Shown: positions 49,684-60,062 of the stretch, one piece after another
Layout of the letters: the number at the start of each line of letters is the position of its first letter
Position numbering within the stretch: position 1 is the stretch's first letter
Source: Rheinheimera tangshanensis
Lineage (GTDB): Bacteria > Pseudomonadota > Gammaproteobacteria > Enterobacterales > Alteromonadaceae
Reading direction: 5' to 3'
Length of the DNA: 64,000 nucleotides
NCBI RefSeq assembly: GCF_014645135.1
Contig: NZ_BMLH01000004.1
Location: 124,001 to 188,000 of the forward strand
The notes under the pieces: generated by a model
The model's input: the letters and a program-made list of their open reading frames with translations, nothing else
Told to the model about the DNA's origin: nothing
The model's database searches: none
Program-made: the position numbers and the translations under genes

Positions 49684-50724
49684 ATGTCCACTCAATCCAC
49701 TTCCCCTACCACCAAACTGCGCAGCGCTGTCTTAGGTGCTGCCGGCTATAGCGGCGCCGAACTGGCCGTTATGTTGGCACGGAATCCGTATTTTGAGTTG
49801 AGTTACGCTTTTGCATCCGCTGGCCGCGCTGCTGAACCTTTTTCGAATTTATATCCACGTTATCAAAACGTTGTGGATGTAGTGGTTCAGCCGTGGACAG
49901 ATGATTTAGTGGAAGATTTAGCAGGCAAACTGGATGTGGCTTTTTTAGCTTTACCACATGAAGTCAGTGAAGCTGTTACGCCTTTATTACTGGCCAAAGG
50001 CATAGCCGTGTTTGATTTATCCGGCGCTTTCCGTTTAAAAGATCCGGCTTTGTATCCTAAATATTATGGCTATGAGCATCAGCATCCGGAACTGCTGGAG
50101 CAAGCTGTGTATTCACTGATGGAGTGGCTGGATAAGCCGTTGCCACAGCTGGTGTCTGTGCCTGGTTGTTACCCCACAGCTTGTTCGCTGGCGTTATTGC
50201 CTTTATTAAAAGCAGGTTTAGTGGCTGATGGCTGCATTCCTGTGATCAACGCCACCAGCGGTGTGTCAGGTGCTGGCCGTAAAGCGGCATTAAGCACCTC
50301 ATTTTGCGAAGTGGGCTTGAATGCCTATGGCTTCTTTAAACACAGACACAGACCTGAAATCGAGCAGAACTTAGGCCGTAAAGTGGTGTTTACGCCGCAT
50401 TTAGGCAACTTTAAACGTGGCATTCTGGCCACCAGCGTGGTGACTTTAAAATCTGGTGTGACTGCAGAGCAAGTATCTGCCGCTTTCCAGCAAGCTTATG
50501 CAACTAAGCCATTGGTGCGTTTAGTCAAACATTCGCCCAATGTAGCTGATGTCGCAGGTACGCCATTTTGTGATATCCACTGGCAGCAGGACGGTGAGCA
50601 ACTGGTGATTGTGTCCGCTATTGATAACTTGCTCAAAGGTGCTGCTGCACAAGCGATGCAGGCGGCCAATATCAAATTTGGCGCTCCTGAAACCGCGGGT
50701 TTATTTGCAGGAGCAGCAGAATGA
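49684..50724 (+). CDS. argC: N-acetyl-gamma-glutamyl-phosphate reductase ArgC
   Basis: 346 residues from the ATG at 49684, with GGAGA 11 bases upstream; the open frame extends 30 residues further but crosses the AT-rich promoter region. The Rossmann start is 'AVLGAAGYSGAELAVML', and the catalytic Cys lies in 'SVPGCYPTACSLALLPL'. It reduces N-acetylglutamyl phosphate to the semialdehyde, the third step of arginine synthesis. It overlaps argB by 4 bases. Confidence 0.94.
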   Translation: MSTQSTSPTTKLRSAVLGAAGYSGAELAVMLARNPYFELSYAFASAGRAAEPFSNLYPRYQNVVDVVVQPWTDDLVEDLAGKLDVAFLALPHEVSEAVTPLLLAKGIAVFDLSGAFRLKDPALYPKYYGYEHQHPELLEQAVYSLMEWLDKPLPQLVSVPGCYPTACSLALLPLLKAGLVADGCIPVINATSGVSGAGRKAALSTSFCEVGLNAYGFFKHRHRPEIEQNLGRKVVFTPHLGNFKRGILATSVVTLKSGVTAEQVSAAFQQAYATKPLVRLVKHSPNVADVAGTPFCDIHWQQDGEQLVIVSAIDNLLKGAAAQAMQAANIKFGAPETAGLFAGAAE

Positions 50725-51491
50725 ACCAGACGCCTTTAGTACTTAAAATGGGTGGCCGTTTATTACAGGATCAGGCCGCTTTAGATGCCTTATTAAAAGT
50801 TTGTGCCCAGTTAAAAACTCAGTATCCGATCGTGCTGGTGCATGGCGGTGGCGATCAGGTCGATCAGTGGCTGGCCAAATTTGGTTTCGAGACTCAAAAA
50901 ATTGATGGCCAGCGGGTATCACCAGCCGAACAAATGCCAGTGATCACCGGTGCTTTAGATGGTGCTGTTAATGCGGATATGGTGGCTCGTGCAACCTTAC
51001 AGGGGTTAAATCCTGTGGGTTTAAGTCTGGCAGCAGGTGGTAGTTTAGCTTTTGATATTAATCACAAATTAGGCGCTGTTGGTATTGCCAGACCTAATAA
51101 TCCACTGCTGCTGAATACCTTATTGGCTCAGGGTTTTACCCCTGTATTCAGCTCTATTGGTTTAAGTGCCGATGGTCAGTTACTCAATGTGAATGCCGAT
51201 ATTGCCGCCGCTGCTATTTGTCAGTTAGTACAAGGTCAACTGGTGTTACTGACCGATGTGCCAGGAATTCTCGATGCCAATATGCAGCTCATCCCAACTT
51301 TAACTGCAGCAGAAGCCCAGCAACTGGTTACAGATGGCGTGATTAAAGGTGGCATGAAAGTAAAACTGGATGCAGCGCTCGAAACAGCCCAAGCACTGAA
51401 ACGTAATATTACAGTGGCAGGATGGCAGCATCCGGACGATTTATTAAAGTTGATGCAACAAGAAGCAGTAGGTACTTGCATCGTGTATTGA
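50721..51491 (+). CDS. argB: Acetylglutamate kinase ArgB
   Basis: 256 residues. The amino acid kinase fold is shown by 'VLKMGGRLLQDQAAL', 'IVLVHGGGDQVDQWLAKFG', 'NVNADIAAAAICQLV', 'LVLLTDVPGILD' and 'GGMKVKLDAALETA'. It phosphorylates N-acetylglutamate. It lacks the N-terminal helix of the arginine-feedback-inhibited hexameric type, so control is probably transcriptional. Start overlaps the argC stop (ATGA). Confidence 0.94.
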   Translation: MNQTPLVLKMGGRLLQDQAALDALLKVCAQLKTQYPIVLVHGGGDQVDQWLAKFGFETQKIDGQRVSPAEQMPVITGALDGAVNADMVARATLQGLNPVGLSLAAGGSLAFDINHKLGAVGIARPNNPLLLNTLLAQGFTPVFSSIGLSADGQLLNVNADIAAAAICQLVQGQLVLLTDVPGILDANMQLIPTLTAAEAQQLVTDGVIKGGMKVKLDAALETAQALKRNITVAGWQHPDDLLKLMQQEAVGTCIVY

Positions 51492-51551
51492 TCCCGAAAC
51501 AAAACACACCATAAGGGTGTGTTGCAACGATAAGGATGCCGCCTAGCGGAC

Positions 51552-52481
51552 ATGCAGTGTGTTTTTATGAGTAAATTAACCCAGCTTTTATGTTTAGCTG
51601 AATTAGATCAGAACCAATTATCCGACCTTCTGGAGCTTGCGCTTCAGATCAAACAAAACCCAGCGCAGTACAGCTCTGCGCTCAAAGGCAAAAGCATTGC
51701 CTTGTTGTTTGAAAAACCTTCTTTGCGAACCCGCGTCAGCTTTGATGTAGGGATCAATAAATTAGGTGGTCATAGTGTCTATCTGGATCAGCAAAACGGA
51801 GCTATGGGCGTACGCGAATCAGTGGAAGATTTTGGCAGTAACCTGGCCTGTTGGTGTGATGCCATAGTGGCGCGGGTCTATTCTCAGAAAACATTAGTGC
51901 AGCTTTCGCAAAGCAGCAAAAAACCAGTGATTAACGCACTGAGCGATTTGTACCATCCTTGTCAGGCGCTGGCCGATTTGTTGACGTTAAAAGAGCATTA
52001 TGGCGATTTAAGCAAGGTGCATCTGGCTTTTGTCGGCGACGGTAACAATGTCTGCCACTCGCTGATGTTAGGCGCTGCCATTATGGGCATGACGCTGACT
52101 GTGGTCACACCACAAGGCTTTGGTCCTGATGCTCATGTATTGTTAAAAGCTCAGGCGATAGCAGAAAAAAGCGGCGCTAAACTGACTTTAAGTCAGCATG
52201 TGTCCGCAGCTGCAGGCGCTGATGCGATTTACACCGACACCTGGTTGTCTATGGGCGCTAAGGCCGACCCTAAACTGGTCGAGAACCTGTTTGCACCTTA
52301 CCAAATAAATACTGCAGTGATGCAGCGTTTAGCCATCAAACATTTTATGCACTGCCTGCCAGCACACCGTGGGCATGAAGTGACCAGCGAAGTGCTGGAC
52401 AGTGATAATTCCTTAGTGTTGCAGCAGGCAGAAAACCGTATGCACGCTCAGAATGCCGTATTAGTCAGTTTATTTAGTTGA
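51552..52481 (+). CDS. argF: Ornithine carbamoyltransferase ArgF
   Basis: 309 residues; an ATG at 51567 ([10 protein letters not shown]) would give 304 and neither start has a strong Shine-Dalgarno. The carbamoyl phosphate site is '[14 protein letters not shown]', the hinge has '[13 protein letters not shown]', and the ornithine loop Cys is in '[17 protein letters not shown]'. It makes citrulline from ornithine. The motifs fit ornithine rather than N-acetylornithine carbamoyltransferases. It ends 8 bases before the argG ATG. Confidence 0.92.
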   Translation: MQCVFMSKLTQLLCLAELDQNQLSDLLELALQIKQNPAQYSSALKGKSIALLFEKPSLRTRVSFDVGINKLGGHSVYLDQQNGAMGVRESVEDFGSNLACWCDAIVARVYSQKTLVQLSQSSKKPVINALSDLYHPCQALADLLTLKEHYGDLSKVHLAFVGDGNNVCHSLMLGAAIMGMTLTVVTPQGFGPDAHVLLKAQAIAEKSGAKLTLSQHVSAAAGADAIYTDTWLSMGAKADPKLVENLFAPYQINTAVMQRLAIKHFMHCLPAHRGHEVTSEVLDSDNSLVLQQAENRMHAQNAVLVSLFS

Positions 52482-52489
52482 GGTTGGAC

Positions 52490-53692
52490 ATGAGTATCAA
52501 AAAAGTAGTGTTAGCGTATTCAGGTGGTTTAGACACATCAGCCATTGTGCCTTGGTTAAAAGACAACTATGACTGTGAAGTGATAGCTTTTGTTGCCAAC
52601 GTAGGTCAGGGCGATGAAGAACTGGCTGGTGTGGAAGAAAAAGCCATCAAGTCAGGTGCAAGCTCTTGCTATGTGGTCGACCTGCGCGAAGAGCTTGTCA
52701 AAGAAGTGATTTATCCAACCTTAAAAACAGGTGCGGTGTATGAAGGCCAGTATTTGCTGGGTACTTCTATGGCACGCCCTGTGATTGCCCGTGCTCAGGT
52801 TGAGCTGGCGCTGAAATTAGGTGCGGACGCTTTATGCCACGGTTGTACTGGTAAAGGTAATGATCAGGTGCGTTTTGAAGGTGCTTTTGCCGCCTTAGCG
52901 CCACAGTTAAAAGTGATAGCACCATGGCGCGAATGGCAATTTAACTCACGTCAGTCACTGCTCAATTATCTGGCTGAGAAAAATGTGCCTACTACTGCTT
53001 CTGCCACCAAAATTTATAGCCGTGATGCCAACTTATGGCATATCTCGCATGAAGGTGGTGAGATTGAAAACCCGTGGAATGAGCCATCAGACCAAATCTG
53101 GATGTGGACTAAATCACCAGAGCAGGCGCCGGATAAAGCCGAACATATTCAGTTAAGTTTTGAAAAAGGCGAACTGACGAAATTAAACGGTGAAGCTGTA
53201 GCTCCTGTCAAAGCTATTGAAGTGCTGAATGCTATTGGTTCAGAGCATGGTGTAGGCCGTATCGACATCGTAGAAAACCGTTTAGTGGGTATGAAATCCC
53301 GCGGTTGTTACGAAACACCTGGCGGCACTATTTTAGTGGCGGCTTTACGTGCACTGGAATCTTTGGTGTATGACCGCACGTCACTGAAATACCGTGAAGA
53401 AGTGGGCTTAGAGTTTGCTCAGCTGGTCTATGATGGCCGTTGGTTTACACCGTTAAAAGATGCCTTGTTAGCAGCAGCTACTTCACTTGCTGATCAACTG
53501 ACAGGCGACATAGTGGTCAAACTGTACAAAGGCAACGTGACTGTAACGCAACGCCGTTCACCCAACAGCCTGTACTCAGAAGCTTTCGCGACTTTTGAAG
53601 GCGATGAAGTGTACAACCAAAAAGATGCTGCAGGTTTTATCCGCCTGTATAGCTTAGCCAGCCGTATTCGTGCTTTGCATAGCAAAGGTTAA
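52490..53692 (+). CDS. argG: Argininosuccinate synthase ArgG
   Basis: 400 residues from the ATG at 52490. The PP-loop for ATP is '[15 protein letters not shown]'; '[15 protein letters not shown]' and '[18 protein letters not shown]' are family motifs. It joins citrulline and aspartate. The length matches the shorter type I enzyme family rather than the approximately 447-residue E. coli form. A GGGCGGC/GCCGCCC hairpin (53712-53731) and repeat copy C follow before argH. Confidence 0.94.
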   Translation: MSIKKVVLAYSGGLDTSAIVPWLKDNYDCEVIAFVANVGQGDEELAGVEEKAIKSGASSCYVVDLREELVKEVIYPTLKTGAVYEGQYLLGTSMARPVIARAQVELALKLGADALCHGCTGKGNDQVRFEGAFAALAPQLKVIAPWREWQFNSRQSLLNYLAEKNVPTTASATKIYSRDANLWHISHEGGEIENPWNEPSDQIWMWTKSPEQAPDKAEHIQLSFEKGELTKLNGEAVAPVKAIEVLNAIGSEHGVGRIDIVENRLVGMKSRGCYETPGGTILVAALRALESLVYDRTSLKYREEVGLEFAQLVYDGRWFTPLKDALLAAATSLADQLTGDIVVKLYKGNVTVTQRRSPNSLYSEAFATFEGDEVYNQKDAAGFIRLYSLASRIRALHSKG

Positions 53693-53711
53693 GCTCCTGG
53701 CGTAATTATTA

Positions 53712-53731
53712 GGGCGGCTACCAGGCCGCCC
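53712..53731 (+). terminator. Hairpin after argG
   Basis: GGGCGGC (53712-53718) pairs with GCCGCCC (53725-53731), followed by ATTCTAT rather than a T run. It may be a weak terminator or mRNA-stabilising structure inside the arg operon. Confidence 0.45.
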
Positions 53732-53735
53732 ATTC

Positions 53736-53863
53736 TATACCCTTCGTACTTGAAGCTGCCGCTTTGTTGACTGCGTTCTCTCGCCCCAATCACATAGGAC
53801 TACTATGTTCATGGGGTCTCGCTCTCTTGCCGTCGCGCTGCAACATCAATTACTTTGGCTATA
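53736..53863 (-). repeat. 128-bp palindromic interspersed repeat, copy C (inverted)
   Basis: The reverse complement aligns with copies A and B, including CAAAGTAATTG near one end and AAGTACGAAGGGTATA at the other. It sits between argG and argH, ending 13 bases before the argH ribosome-binding site. One end reads TATAGCC rather than TATACCC. Confidence 0.85.
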
Positions 53864-53890
53864 TCTACTATTAATGCAGAGGTATTTATC

Positions 53891-55270
53891 ATGGCGATGT
53901 GGGGTGGTCGGTTTACCGAAGCCAGTCTGGCCGAGTTCAGTGAATTTAATGACTCATTAAGTTTTGATTATCTGCTGGCGCAACAGGATATTCAGGCCTC
54001 CCGTGCCTGGACCATAGGCTTGCTTGAAGCCGGTATTATTACCGCAGCCGAAGCAGAGCAGCTGGATCATGCTTTGGCTGATTTAGCTTTAGCGCTCGAA
54101 TCCAATCCAAAGCTGCCGTTACAAACGCAGGAAGAAGATATTCATAGCTGGGTGGAAGCTCAGTTGCAGCAAAAAATTGGTGTGGTAGCGAAAAAGCTGC
54201 ACACAGGCCGCAGCCGTAATGACTTGGTCGCTACCGACTTACGTTTGTGGACCAAGCTGAATGCCACTCAGGTACGCGGCACTTTAATCAACGCTATTGG
54301 GGCTTTGGTTACTTTTGCTGATGCGCATTTTGGTGCTGTGATGCCGGGCTTTACTCATCTGCAACGGGCTCAGCCTGTGCTGGTTAGTCACTGGGCTTTG
54401 GCTTACATCGAAATGTTTAAGCGGGATTTAAGCCGTATTGACGATGCGTTAGTGCGGATGGATGTTTGTCCTTTAGGTTGTGGTGCCTTAGCGGGCACTG
54501 GTATTCAAATCGACCGTACCGCTTTAGCGCAGCGTTTAGGTTTTCAATCCGCTGCACTGAATAGCTTAGATGCAGTGTCTGATCGGGATTATGTGGTGGA
54601 GTTATCTGCTGCAGCCTCTTTGTGTATGACGCATTTATCGCGTTTATCCGAAGATGTGATCTTCTTCTGCTCGGGCGAAGCGGCTTTCTTTAAGCTCGGT
54701 GATGCGATTAGCAGTGGTTCGTCCTTGATGCCACAAAAGAAAAACCCTGATGTGTTTGAATTATTGCGTGGTAAAACCGGTCGGGTGTTGGGTCATTTAG
54801 TGGCTATTTTGCATGTACTTAAAGGTTTGCCTCTGGCGTACAACAAAGATATGCAGGAAGACAAGCAGGGCTTTTTTGATTTAATGGCAAGCTGGCAACA
54901 ATGCTTGCTGGTGCTGGCGACAGTGCTGCCGCATCTATCGGTGAATGTAGAACGCTGTCGCTTAGCCGCAGAGCTTGGGTACAGCAATGCCACCGATCTG
55001 GCCGATTATCTGGTCGGTAAAGGCATCGCCTTCCGTGACGCTCATGAGCTATCCGGTGAGCTGGTACTGGTGGCGTCGAAGCAGCAAAAACCGCTGGAAG
55101 CTTTAGCTTTAGCTGAAATGCAGCAGGTATCGCCTTTAATCAGCGATGATGTTTTTGCCGCTCTGACCATTGAAGCCGGTCTGGCCAAACGTGCCTCTTT
55201 AGCAGGCACCAGTCCTGACAGAGTCAAAGAAGCGCTGGACGCGACCAAAGTTTGGTTTGAAGCCCTCTGA
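53891..55270 (+). CDS. argH: Argininosuccinate lyase ArgH
   Basis: 459 residues from the ATG at 53891 (MAMWGGRF, as E. coli MALWGGRF), with CAGAGG 8 bases upstream; the open frame before it runs into repeat copy C. The fumarase-superfamily signature is 'GSSLMPQKKNPDVFELLRG' and 'HTGRSRNDLVATDLRLW' is an active-site loop. It cleaves argininosuccinate to arginine and fumarate. There is no ArgA acetyltransferase fused at the C-terminus, unlike some marine gammaproteobacteria. A terminator follows. Confidence 0.95.
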   Translation: MAMWGGRFTEASLAEFSEFNDSLSFDYLLAQQDIQASRAWTIGLLEAGIITAAEAEQLDHALADLALALESNPKLPLQTQEEDIHSWVEAQLQQKIGVVAKKLHTGRSRNDLVATDLRLWTKLNATQVRGTLINAIGALVTFADAHFGAVMPGFTHLQRAQPVLVSHWALAYIEMFKRDLSRIDDALVRMDVCPLGCGALAGTGIQIDRTALAQRLGFQSAALNSLDAVSDRDYVVELSAAASLCMTHLSRLSEDVIFFCSGEAAFFKLGDAISSGSSLMPQKKNPDVFELLRGKTGRVLGHLVAILHVLKGLPLAYNKDMQEDKQGFFDLMASWQQCLLVLATVLPHLSVNVERCRLAAELGYSNATDLADYLVGKGIAFRDAHELSGELVLVASKQQKPLEALALAEMQQVSPLISDDVFAALTIEAGLAKRASLAGTSPDRVKEALDATKVWFEAL

Positions 55271-55289
55271 ATTGAGCTGGTCCAACGAA

Positions 55290-55316
55290 AAAAGCCGGAT
55301 TTTTGATCCGGCTTTT
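55290..55316. terminator. Bidirectional terminator after argH
   Basis: AAAAGCCGGAT (55290-55300) pairs with ATCCGGCTTTT (55306-55316) around TTTTG, with A and T runs on both sides. It serves argH and the convergent YebE-like gene. Confidence 0.88.
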
Positions 55317-55338
55317 TGCTTTTTAGCGCAGCCAAAAG

Positions 55339-56034
55339 TTAAGCGGCTAACGCCTGTTTGGCCTGAAAATCCAGCTCAGCTTTGAGCTCAGTGGGCAGTT
55401 TCAACTGACGTGCCAGTTCCTGCAGATAAGCCCCTTCCATATAGTTTTGCTCGTTGATCACCAACAGGCTCGCCAGATACATCTCAGCTGCCATTTCCTG
55501 TGTCGTGGCAGCACCTGCGACATCAGCAGGGTCTAGTGGTTTTGCCAGTTCCTGATCAAACCAGCGTTGCAGGCTTAAATCCGAGGTCAGTTTGGCGATT
55601 TCGCTGTCGATCAATTCACGCTCTTGCTGATCAATATGACCATCAGCTTTGGCTGCGCCTATTAATGCTTTTAATATAGCGTGACTGTGTTGTTCGGCTT
55701 GCGGTGCGGGCAAACGGTCTACAGTTTGAGGTTCATGCTGGTCTACTGTGCCTTTGTTCTGCTGCTGCCAGTTGCCATAGGCTTTATAAGCCAGTACTCC
55801 CAGTGCAGCTAAACCGCCATAGGTGATGACTTTTCCACCGAGGCTGCGGCCTTTTTTTGAGCCAAGCAGCATAGCTAAAGCACCACCGGATATGGCCCCG
55901 CCACCAAAACCTGACATTAATTTACTGACTGAAGAGGAGGCAGATGATTGATGAGAACTCTGTGATACTGATTTCTGTTGCATCAGATCAGAACCGGCCT
56001 TAAGCAACTGGTCCAATAAACCTTTAGTATTCAT
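55339..56034 (-). CDS. DUF533 (YebE-like) TerB-fold protein
   Basis: 231 residues. A Ser-rich N-terminal stretch (about 20-38) precedes a Gly-rich hydrophobic segment (about 42-82, with 'GGGAISGGALAMLLG' and 'GGLAALGVLAYKAYGNW'), probably membrane-embedded. The C-terminal domain (about 110-228) is a TerB-like helical bundle with an acidic 'AAKADGHIDQQERELIDSEI', a likely metal-binding motif. E. coli YebE has the same layout; function is unknown. Confidence 0.82.
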   Translation of the reverse strand: MNTKGLLDQLLKAGSDLMQQKSVSQSSHQSSASSSVSKLMSGFGGGAISGGALAMLLGSKKGRSLGGKVITYGGLAALGVLAYKAYGNWQQQNKGTVDQHEPQTVDRLPAPQAEQHSHAILKALIGAAKADGHIDQQERELIDSEIAKLTSDLSLQRWFDQELAKPLDPADVAGAATTQEMAAEMYLASLLVINEQNYMEGAYLQELARQLKLPTELKAELDFQAKQALAA

Positions 56035-56161
56035 TGATAGAAGTCCTTGAATTATTGTTAGTTATTATCAGACTGGTTTCAGCGCAGAAAATTCAGTTGT
56101 AGTTGTAAGCAGATATAAATAACTTGATGTGATAGTTAAATAGTTGCGAAGCCGGAATAAA

Positions 56162-56185
56162 AAAGGCCGCTTAAAAGCGACCTTT
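56162..56185 (-). terminator. Terminator after the PBP1A gene
   Basis: AAAGGCCGCTT and AAGCGACCTTT pair with one wobble. On the minus strand the stem is followed by a TTTTTTATT run. Confidence 0.8.
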
Positions 56186-56207
56186 CATTGTGTACAACAG
56201 ACCGCGA

Positions 56208-58832
56208 TCAGAACAACTCGATTTCTTCCTGTTGTTGCTGATTATTCTGCGTGGGCAACTGTTGGACCGACGAATTGACATAAGTTTTAGGTTCTGTGCC
56301 CTGAATAAAAAACTCAAAACCACTGCTGTTATCTGTTGCCTGAGTCAGCAAACCTGTTTTTAAATCAATGCGCACTGAAGTAATACCTACCGGAGGTTGT
56401 ACAAAAACCTGTGGTTTATCTTTTAACGCAAACCCCATAAATTCCTGCCAGGCTGGTAATGCGGTTTTTGCGCCCGACTCACCGCCTGCGACCTGATCTT
56501 TACCCAGATTGTTATTCCAGGCCGTTTTACCTAACCGGCTTTCCGCATCATCAAAACCGACCCAGGATGTCACCACTAAATCAGGTGAAAAGCCGGAGAA
56601 CCAGGCGTCTTTTACATCATTGGTGGTACCGGTTTTGCCGGATAAATCCTGACGCTTTAGCTCTTTCAATTTATAAGCTGTGCCGTTCCAGCCTGTCCCG
56701 GCTTTCCAGTCACCACCACCCCAGATAGAGCTTTTTAGCGCGTCCGCAATTAAAAAAGCATTTTGCGCCGATAACACCCGTGGGGCATAAGCTGGTGCTG
56801 GTGCGACAGTCGTTTGTTCTGTGGTTGCGGTTTGTTCGGCAAACGTCGCTTCGAGTTGAGCTTCAGGATCTGCGGTTTCTGGATCTACAGTTTCAGCCAA
56901 AGCCGCCGCTTCTTTTGCGGCACGGGCTGCCAAGTCTTGCTGTTCACATTCAGGACAAACAGATACAGGTACATGTTGGTAAATCAGGTTATTCTGGTCA
57001 TCCAGAATTTTAGTAATGACATAAGGCTTGACCAAATAACCGCCATTAGCGAATACCGCGTAACCTGTTGCCAGTTCCAGCGGGGTTAAGGAGGCAGAGC
57101 CTAACGCCAGAGTTTCACTGTGGGGTAAGTCTTTTTCTCTGAAACCAAACTTTGTCAGATGCTGACGGGTTTTTTCTACTCCAACAGTTCTTAATAAGCG
57201 CACCGCTACTACGTTCTTCGATTTGGCTAAGGCTTCACGAATACGAATAGCGCCGTCATAGACTTCAGGTGAATTTTTGGGACGCCATGCCTGATTGGCT
57301 CCTTCATCCCATTCATGAATAGGGGCGTCATTCATCAAAGTCGCCAGTGTCAGATTAGATTCTAAAGCAGCTGAATAAATAAAAGGTTTAATATTGGAAC
57401 CGACCTGACGGTTGGCCTGAGTGGCTCGGTTAAACTGGGTCATGGCAAAACTGTAGCCACCAACCAAAGCTTGTACTGCGCCATCTTTTGGGTTGATGGC
57501 CACAATAGCGCCACTGACTCCTGGAATTTGGCCTAAACGCCACTCTCCCGCTGAAGGACGCACTAACACATGCATACCTGGTGCTAACACATCAGCAGCG
57601 GCTTTAGGTGGATGGCTTTGTCTGTCGTGGCTGATAAAAGCACGGGCCCAGCTCAGACCTTGCCAGGGCAGGCTGATTTTGCGGCCACCCGATAAAATGG
57701 CTTCGGCTTGTTGGCCTGAGACTTCAGTGATCACCGCAGGAATTAAATCTTCCAGTCCATCCTGGCTATCCAGATAAGCCAGGATAGCTTCATCGCTCAG
57801 ACGATCTTTTTCCACAAACTTTACAGAACCATCCGCTTGTGGTTCCGGGTTGGCTTGCCATAAAGTCGCGACAGGGCCACGGTAGCCGTGGCGCTCGTCA
57901 TAGCCCACCACATTTTTTTGTACTGCAGCGACAGCTTTACCCTGCAATCTGGAGTCTACGGTGGTAAATACCTGAAAGCCCTTGGAATAGGCTTCCTCTT
58001 CGCCGTATTTATCTACCACTTCCTGACGCACCATCTCTGCAATATAAGGTGCAGATGCTGTGATCTGTGCACCATGTAGTTTGGATAAAATAGGTTCTTG
58101 TAATGCTTCATCATACTGAGCCTGAGTGATGTAGCCCTCATTCAGCATACGACCCAGCACTATATTGCGACGGGCGCGGGCACGACTTGGTGAGCGGACC
58201 GGGTTTAATACCGAAGGACCTTGCGGCAAGCCAGCAATAATAGCGATTTCGGATAAAGTTAAATCTTGAATGTTTTTACCGAAATAAACTTGGGCTGCAG
58301 CACCGACACCAAAAGAGCGCTGACCTAACTCAATTTTGTTTAAATACAGCTCCAGAATTTCGTCTTTGGTCAGTTCTTGTTCGATACGTAAAGCCAAAAA
58401 GATTTCTTTAATTTTACGGATCAGCTTTTTCTCACGGGTCAGAAAAAATACCCGTGCTAATTGCTGAGTAATAGTACTGGCGCCTTGTTTGGCTTCACCA
58501 CTGAATGCCACTACAGTCGCAGCGCGGAACATACCAATGACATCAATGCCCGGATGCTCATAAAAGCGGTTATCTTCCGTGGCCAGCACAGCTTTAATCA
58601 GTAAGTCAGGCATTTCTGCCAGTGTTAACGGAATACGGCGCTTTTCACCAAACTGTGAAATCAGCTCTCCGTCCTGACTAAAAACACGCATAGGTGTTTG
58701 CAGTTTGACGTCTTTTAATGTGGCTACACTTGGCAAGTCATCTTTTACATACCAGTAACTCGCAGCAACCAAAGCCACAACGGAAAAAGCACCTGCAATC
58801 AACAGAATGATTAGTTTTTTAAACCACGACAC
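56208..58832 (-). CDS. mrcA: Penicillin-binding protein 1A
   Basis: 874 residues. The N-terminal membrane anchor is about 6-27. The GT51 glycosyltransferase follows (catalytic Glu in 'ATEDNRFYEHPGID', then 'GASTITQQLARVFFL'), then an ODD/OB insert, then the transpeptidase with nucleophile Ser479 in SNIK, an SKN motif and 'KTGTTND'. It polymerises and crosslinks peptidoglycan. A low-complexity acidic/Ala/Thr insertion (about 640-680, ETVDPETADPEAQLE) sits before the KTG box. Divergence from pilM is the standard gammaproteobacterial arrangement. Confidence 0.95.
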   Translation of the reverse strand: MSWFKKLIILLIAGAFSVVALVAASYWYVKDDLPSVATLKDVKLQTPMRVFSQDGELISQFGEKRRIPLTLAEMPDLLIKAVLATEDNRFYEHPGIDVIGMFRAATVVAFSGEAKQGASTITQQLARVFFLTREKKLIRKIKEIFLALRIEQELTKDEILELYLNKIELGQRSFGVGAAAQVYFGKNIQDLTLSEIAIIAGLPQGPSVLNPVRSPSRARARRNIVLGRMLNEGYITQAQYDEALQEPILSKLHGAQITASAPYIAEMVRQEVVDKYGEEEAYSKGFQVFTTVDSRLQGKAVAAVQKNVVGYDERHGYRGPVATLWQANPEPQADGSVKFVEKDRLSDEAILAYLDSQDGLEDLIPAVITEVSGQQAEAILSGGRKISLPWQGLSWARAFISHDRQSHPPKAAADVLAPGMHVLVRPSAGEWRLGQIPGVSGAIVAINPKDGAVQALVGGYSFAMTQFNRATQANRQVGSNIKPFIYSAALESNLTLATLMNDAPIHEWDEGANQAWRPKNSPEVYDGAIRIREALAKSKNVVAVRLLRTVGVEKTRQHLTKFGFREKDLPHSETLALGSASLTPLELATGYAVFANGGYLVKPYVITKILDDQNNLIYQHVPVSVCPECEQQDLAARAAKEAAALAETVDPETADPEAQLEATFAEQTATTEQTTVAPAPAYAPRVLSAQNAFLIADALKSSIWGGGDWKAGTGWNGTAYKLKELKRQDLSGKTGTTNDVKDAWFSGFSPDLVVTSWVGFDDAESRLGKTAWNNNLGKDQVAGGESGAKTALPAWQEFMGFALKDKPQVFVQPPVGITSVRIDLKTGLLTQATDNSSGFEFFIQGTEPKTYVNSSVQQLPTQNNQQQQEEIELF

Positions 58833-58982
58833 TGATGAACCTCAATGTATATTTTCGGGGCTGACGGGAATGTCAGTCTGTTTTTTTTAAAAGCTATTTG
58901 TCGACCCTACGCAATTTTTTACGAAACGACTAAGCTCTTGACAGAAGTTCAATAGAAATCATTGACCTGTGTACAGGACGCT

Positions 58983-60062
58983 ATGCGAAGCACTCTGTTT
59001 CAAACCAAAAAAGCTTTGATCTTAGGGGTCGATATTGGCTCACATGCTGTGAAAGCTGTGTTATTAAGCCAGCACAACCAGCATTATAAAGTAGAAGCCT
59101 TTGCAATAGAACCTATGCTGAAAGGCACAATGGTCGATCGTGAAATTCAGGACATAGAAGCCGTCGCAGATGCCTTATTGAATATTAGAAAAAAGATAGA
59201 TAAATCAATTAAGTATGCAGCTGCAGCTGTGTCGGGTTCTCTGGTGATCAGTAAAGTGATTTTTATGGATGCCAGTTTAACAGATGCTGAATTAGCCCGT
59301 CAGATTGAACTGGAAGCCGATAGTTTAATTCCGTACCCGCTAAATGAAGTCAGTTTAGATTTCGAGCGGCTAGAGATCAATGAAACGGATCCCAGTAAAG
59401 TTAATGTGCTGCTCAGCGCTGCCCGCACCGAAAGTGTGCAGGCAAGGGTGACCGCATTAGAATCTGCCGGTTTTACTGCCAAAGTGATAGATGTCGAAAG
59501 TTCTGCTTTAAGTCGGGCTGCTGAATTATGTTTGGATCAATTGCCGGAAGATGCAGCAGAAAAAGTAGTGGCGGTGTTGGATATAGGCGCCACTATGACA
59601 CTGTTGAGCATAGTGGAAGGTGATAAAAATCTTTATACCAGAGACATCGCCTTTGGTGGTGAGCAGTACAGCCGCAGCATTATGCATTACTACAATAAAA
59701 CTTACGAAGAAGCTGAGCAGGCGAAAATTCTAGCCGATTTGCCCCCGAGTTATAGCTTTGAAGTGCTTGCGCCTTTTCAGACCATGTTATTACAACAAAT
59801 TCGTCGTGCTATTCAAATGTACCTGACCACTAGTGGTAAAGAGCAGGTCGATTATTTATTGGTGAGTGGCGGTACCAGCTTACTGGATGGCATAGACAAA
59901 CTGATCAGTGACGAATTAGCTATCCAGGCCGTGGTCGCTAATCCATTCCGGCATATGGAATCCGCTGCGACGGTCAATCGTCAGCAGCTGACTGAAAAAG
60001 CGCCTTGTCTGATGATCGCAACAGGTCTGGCATTGCGGAGTTTTACTTCATGGCATCAATAA
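58983..60062 (+). CDS. pilM: Type IV pilus assembly protein PilM
   Basis: 359 residues from the ATG at 58983, with AGGA 5 bases upstream; a start at 58962 would add seven residues. Actin-like motifs include 'LGVDIGSHAVKAVLL', 'VAVLDIGATMTLLSIV' and 'LLVSGGTSLLDGID'. It binds ATP in the cytoplasm and anchors the N-terminus of PilN. First gene of pilMNOPQ. Confidence 0.94.
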   Translation: MRSTLFQTKKALILGVDIGSHAVKAVLLSQHNQHYKVEAFAIEPMLKGTMVDREIQDIEAVADALLNIRKKIDKSIKYAAAAVSGSLVISKVIFMDASLTDAELARQIELEADSLIPYPLNEVSLDFERLEINETDPSKVNVLLSAARTESVQARVTALESAGFTAKVIDVESSALSRAAELCLDQLPEDAAEKVVAVLDIGATMTLLSIVEGDKNLYTRDIAFGGEQYSRSIMHYYNKTYEEAEQAKILADLPPSYSFEVLAPFQTMLLQQIRRAIQMYLTTSGKEQVDYLLVSGGTSLLDGIDKLISDELAIQAVVANPFRHMESAATVNRQQLTEKAPCLMIATGLALRSFTSWHQ

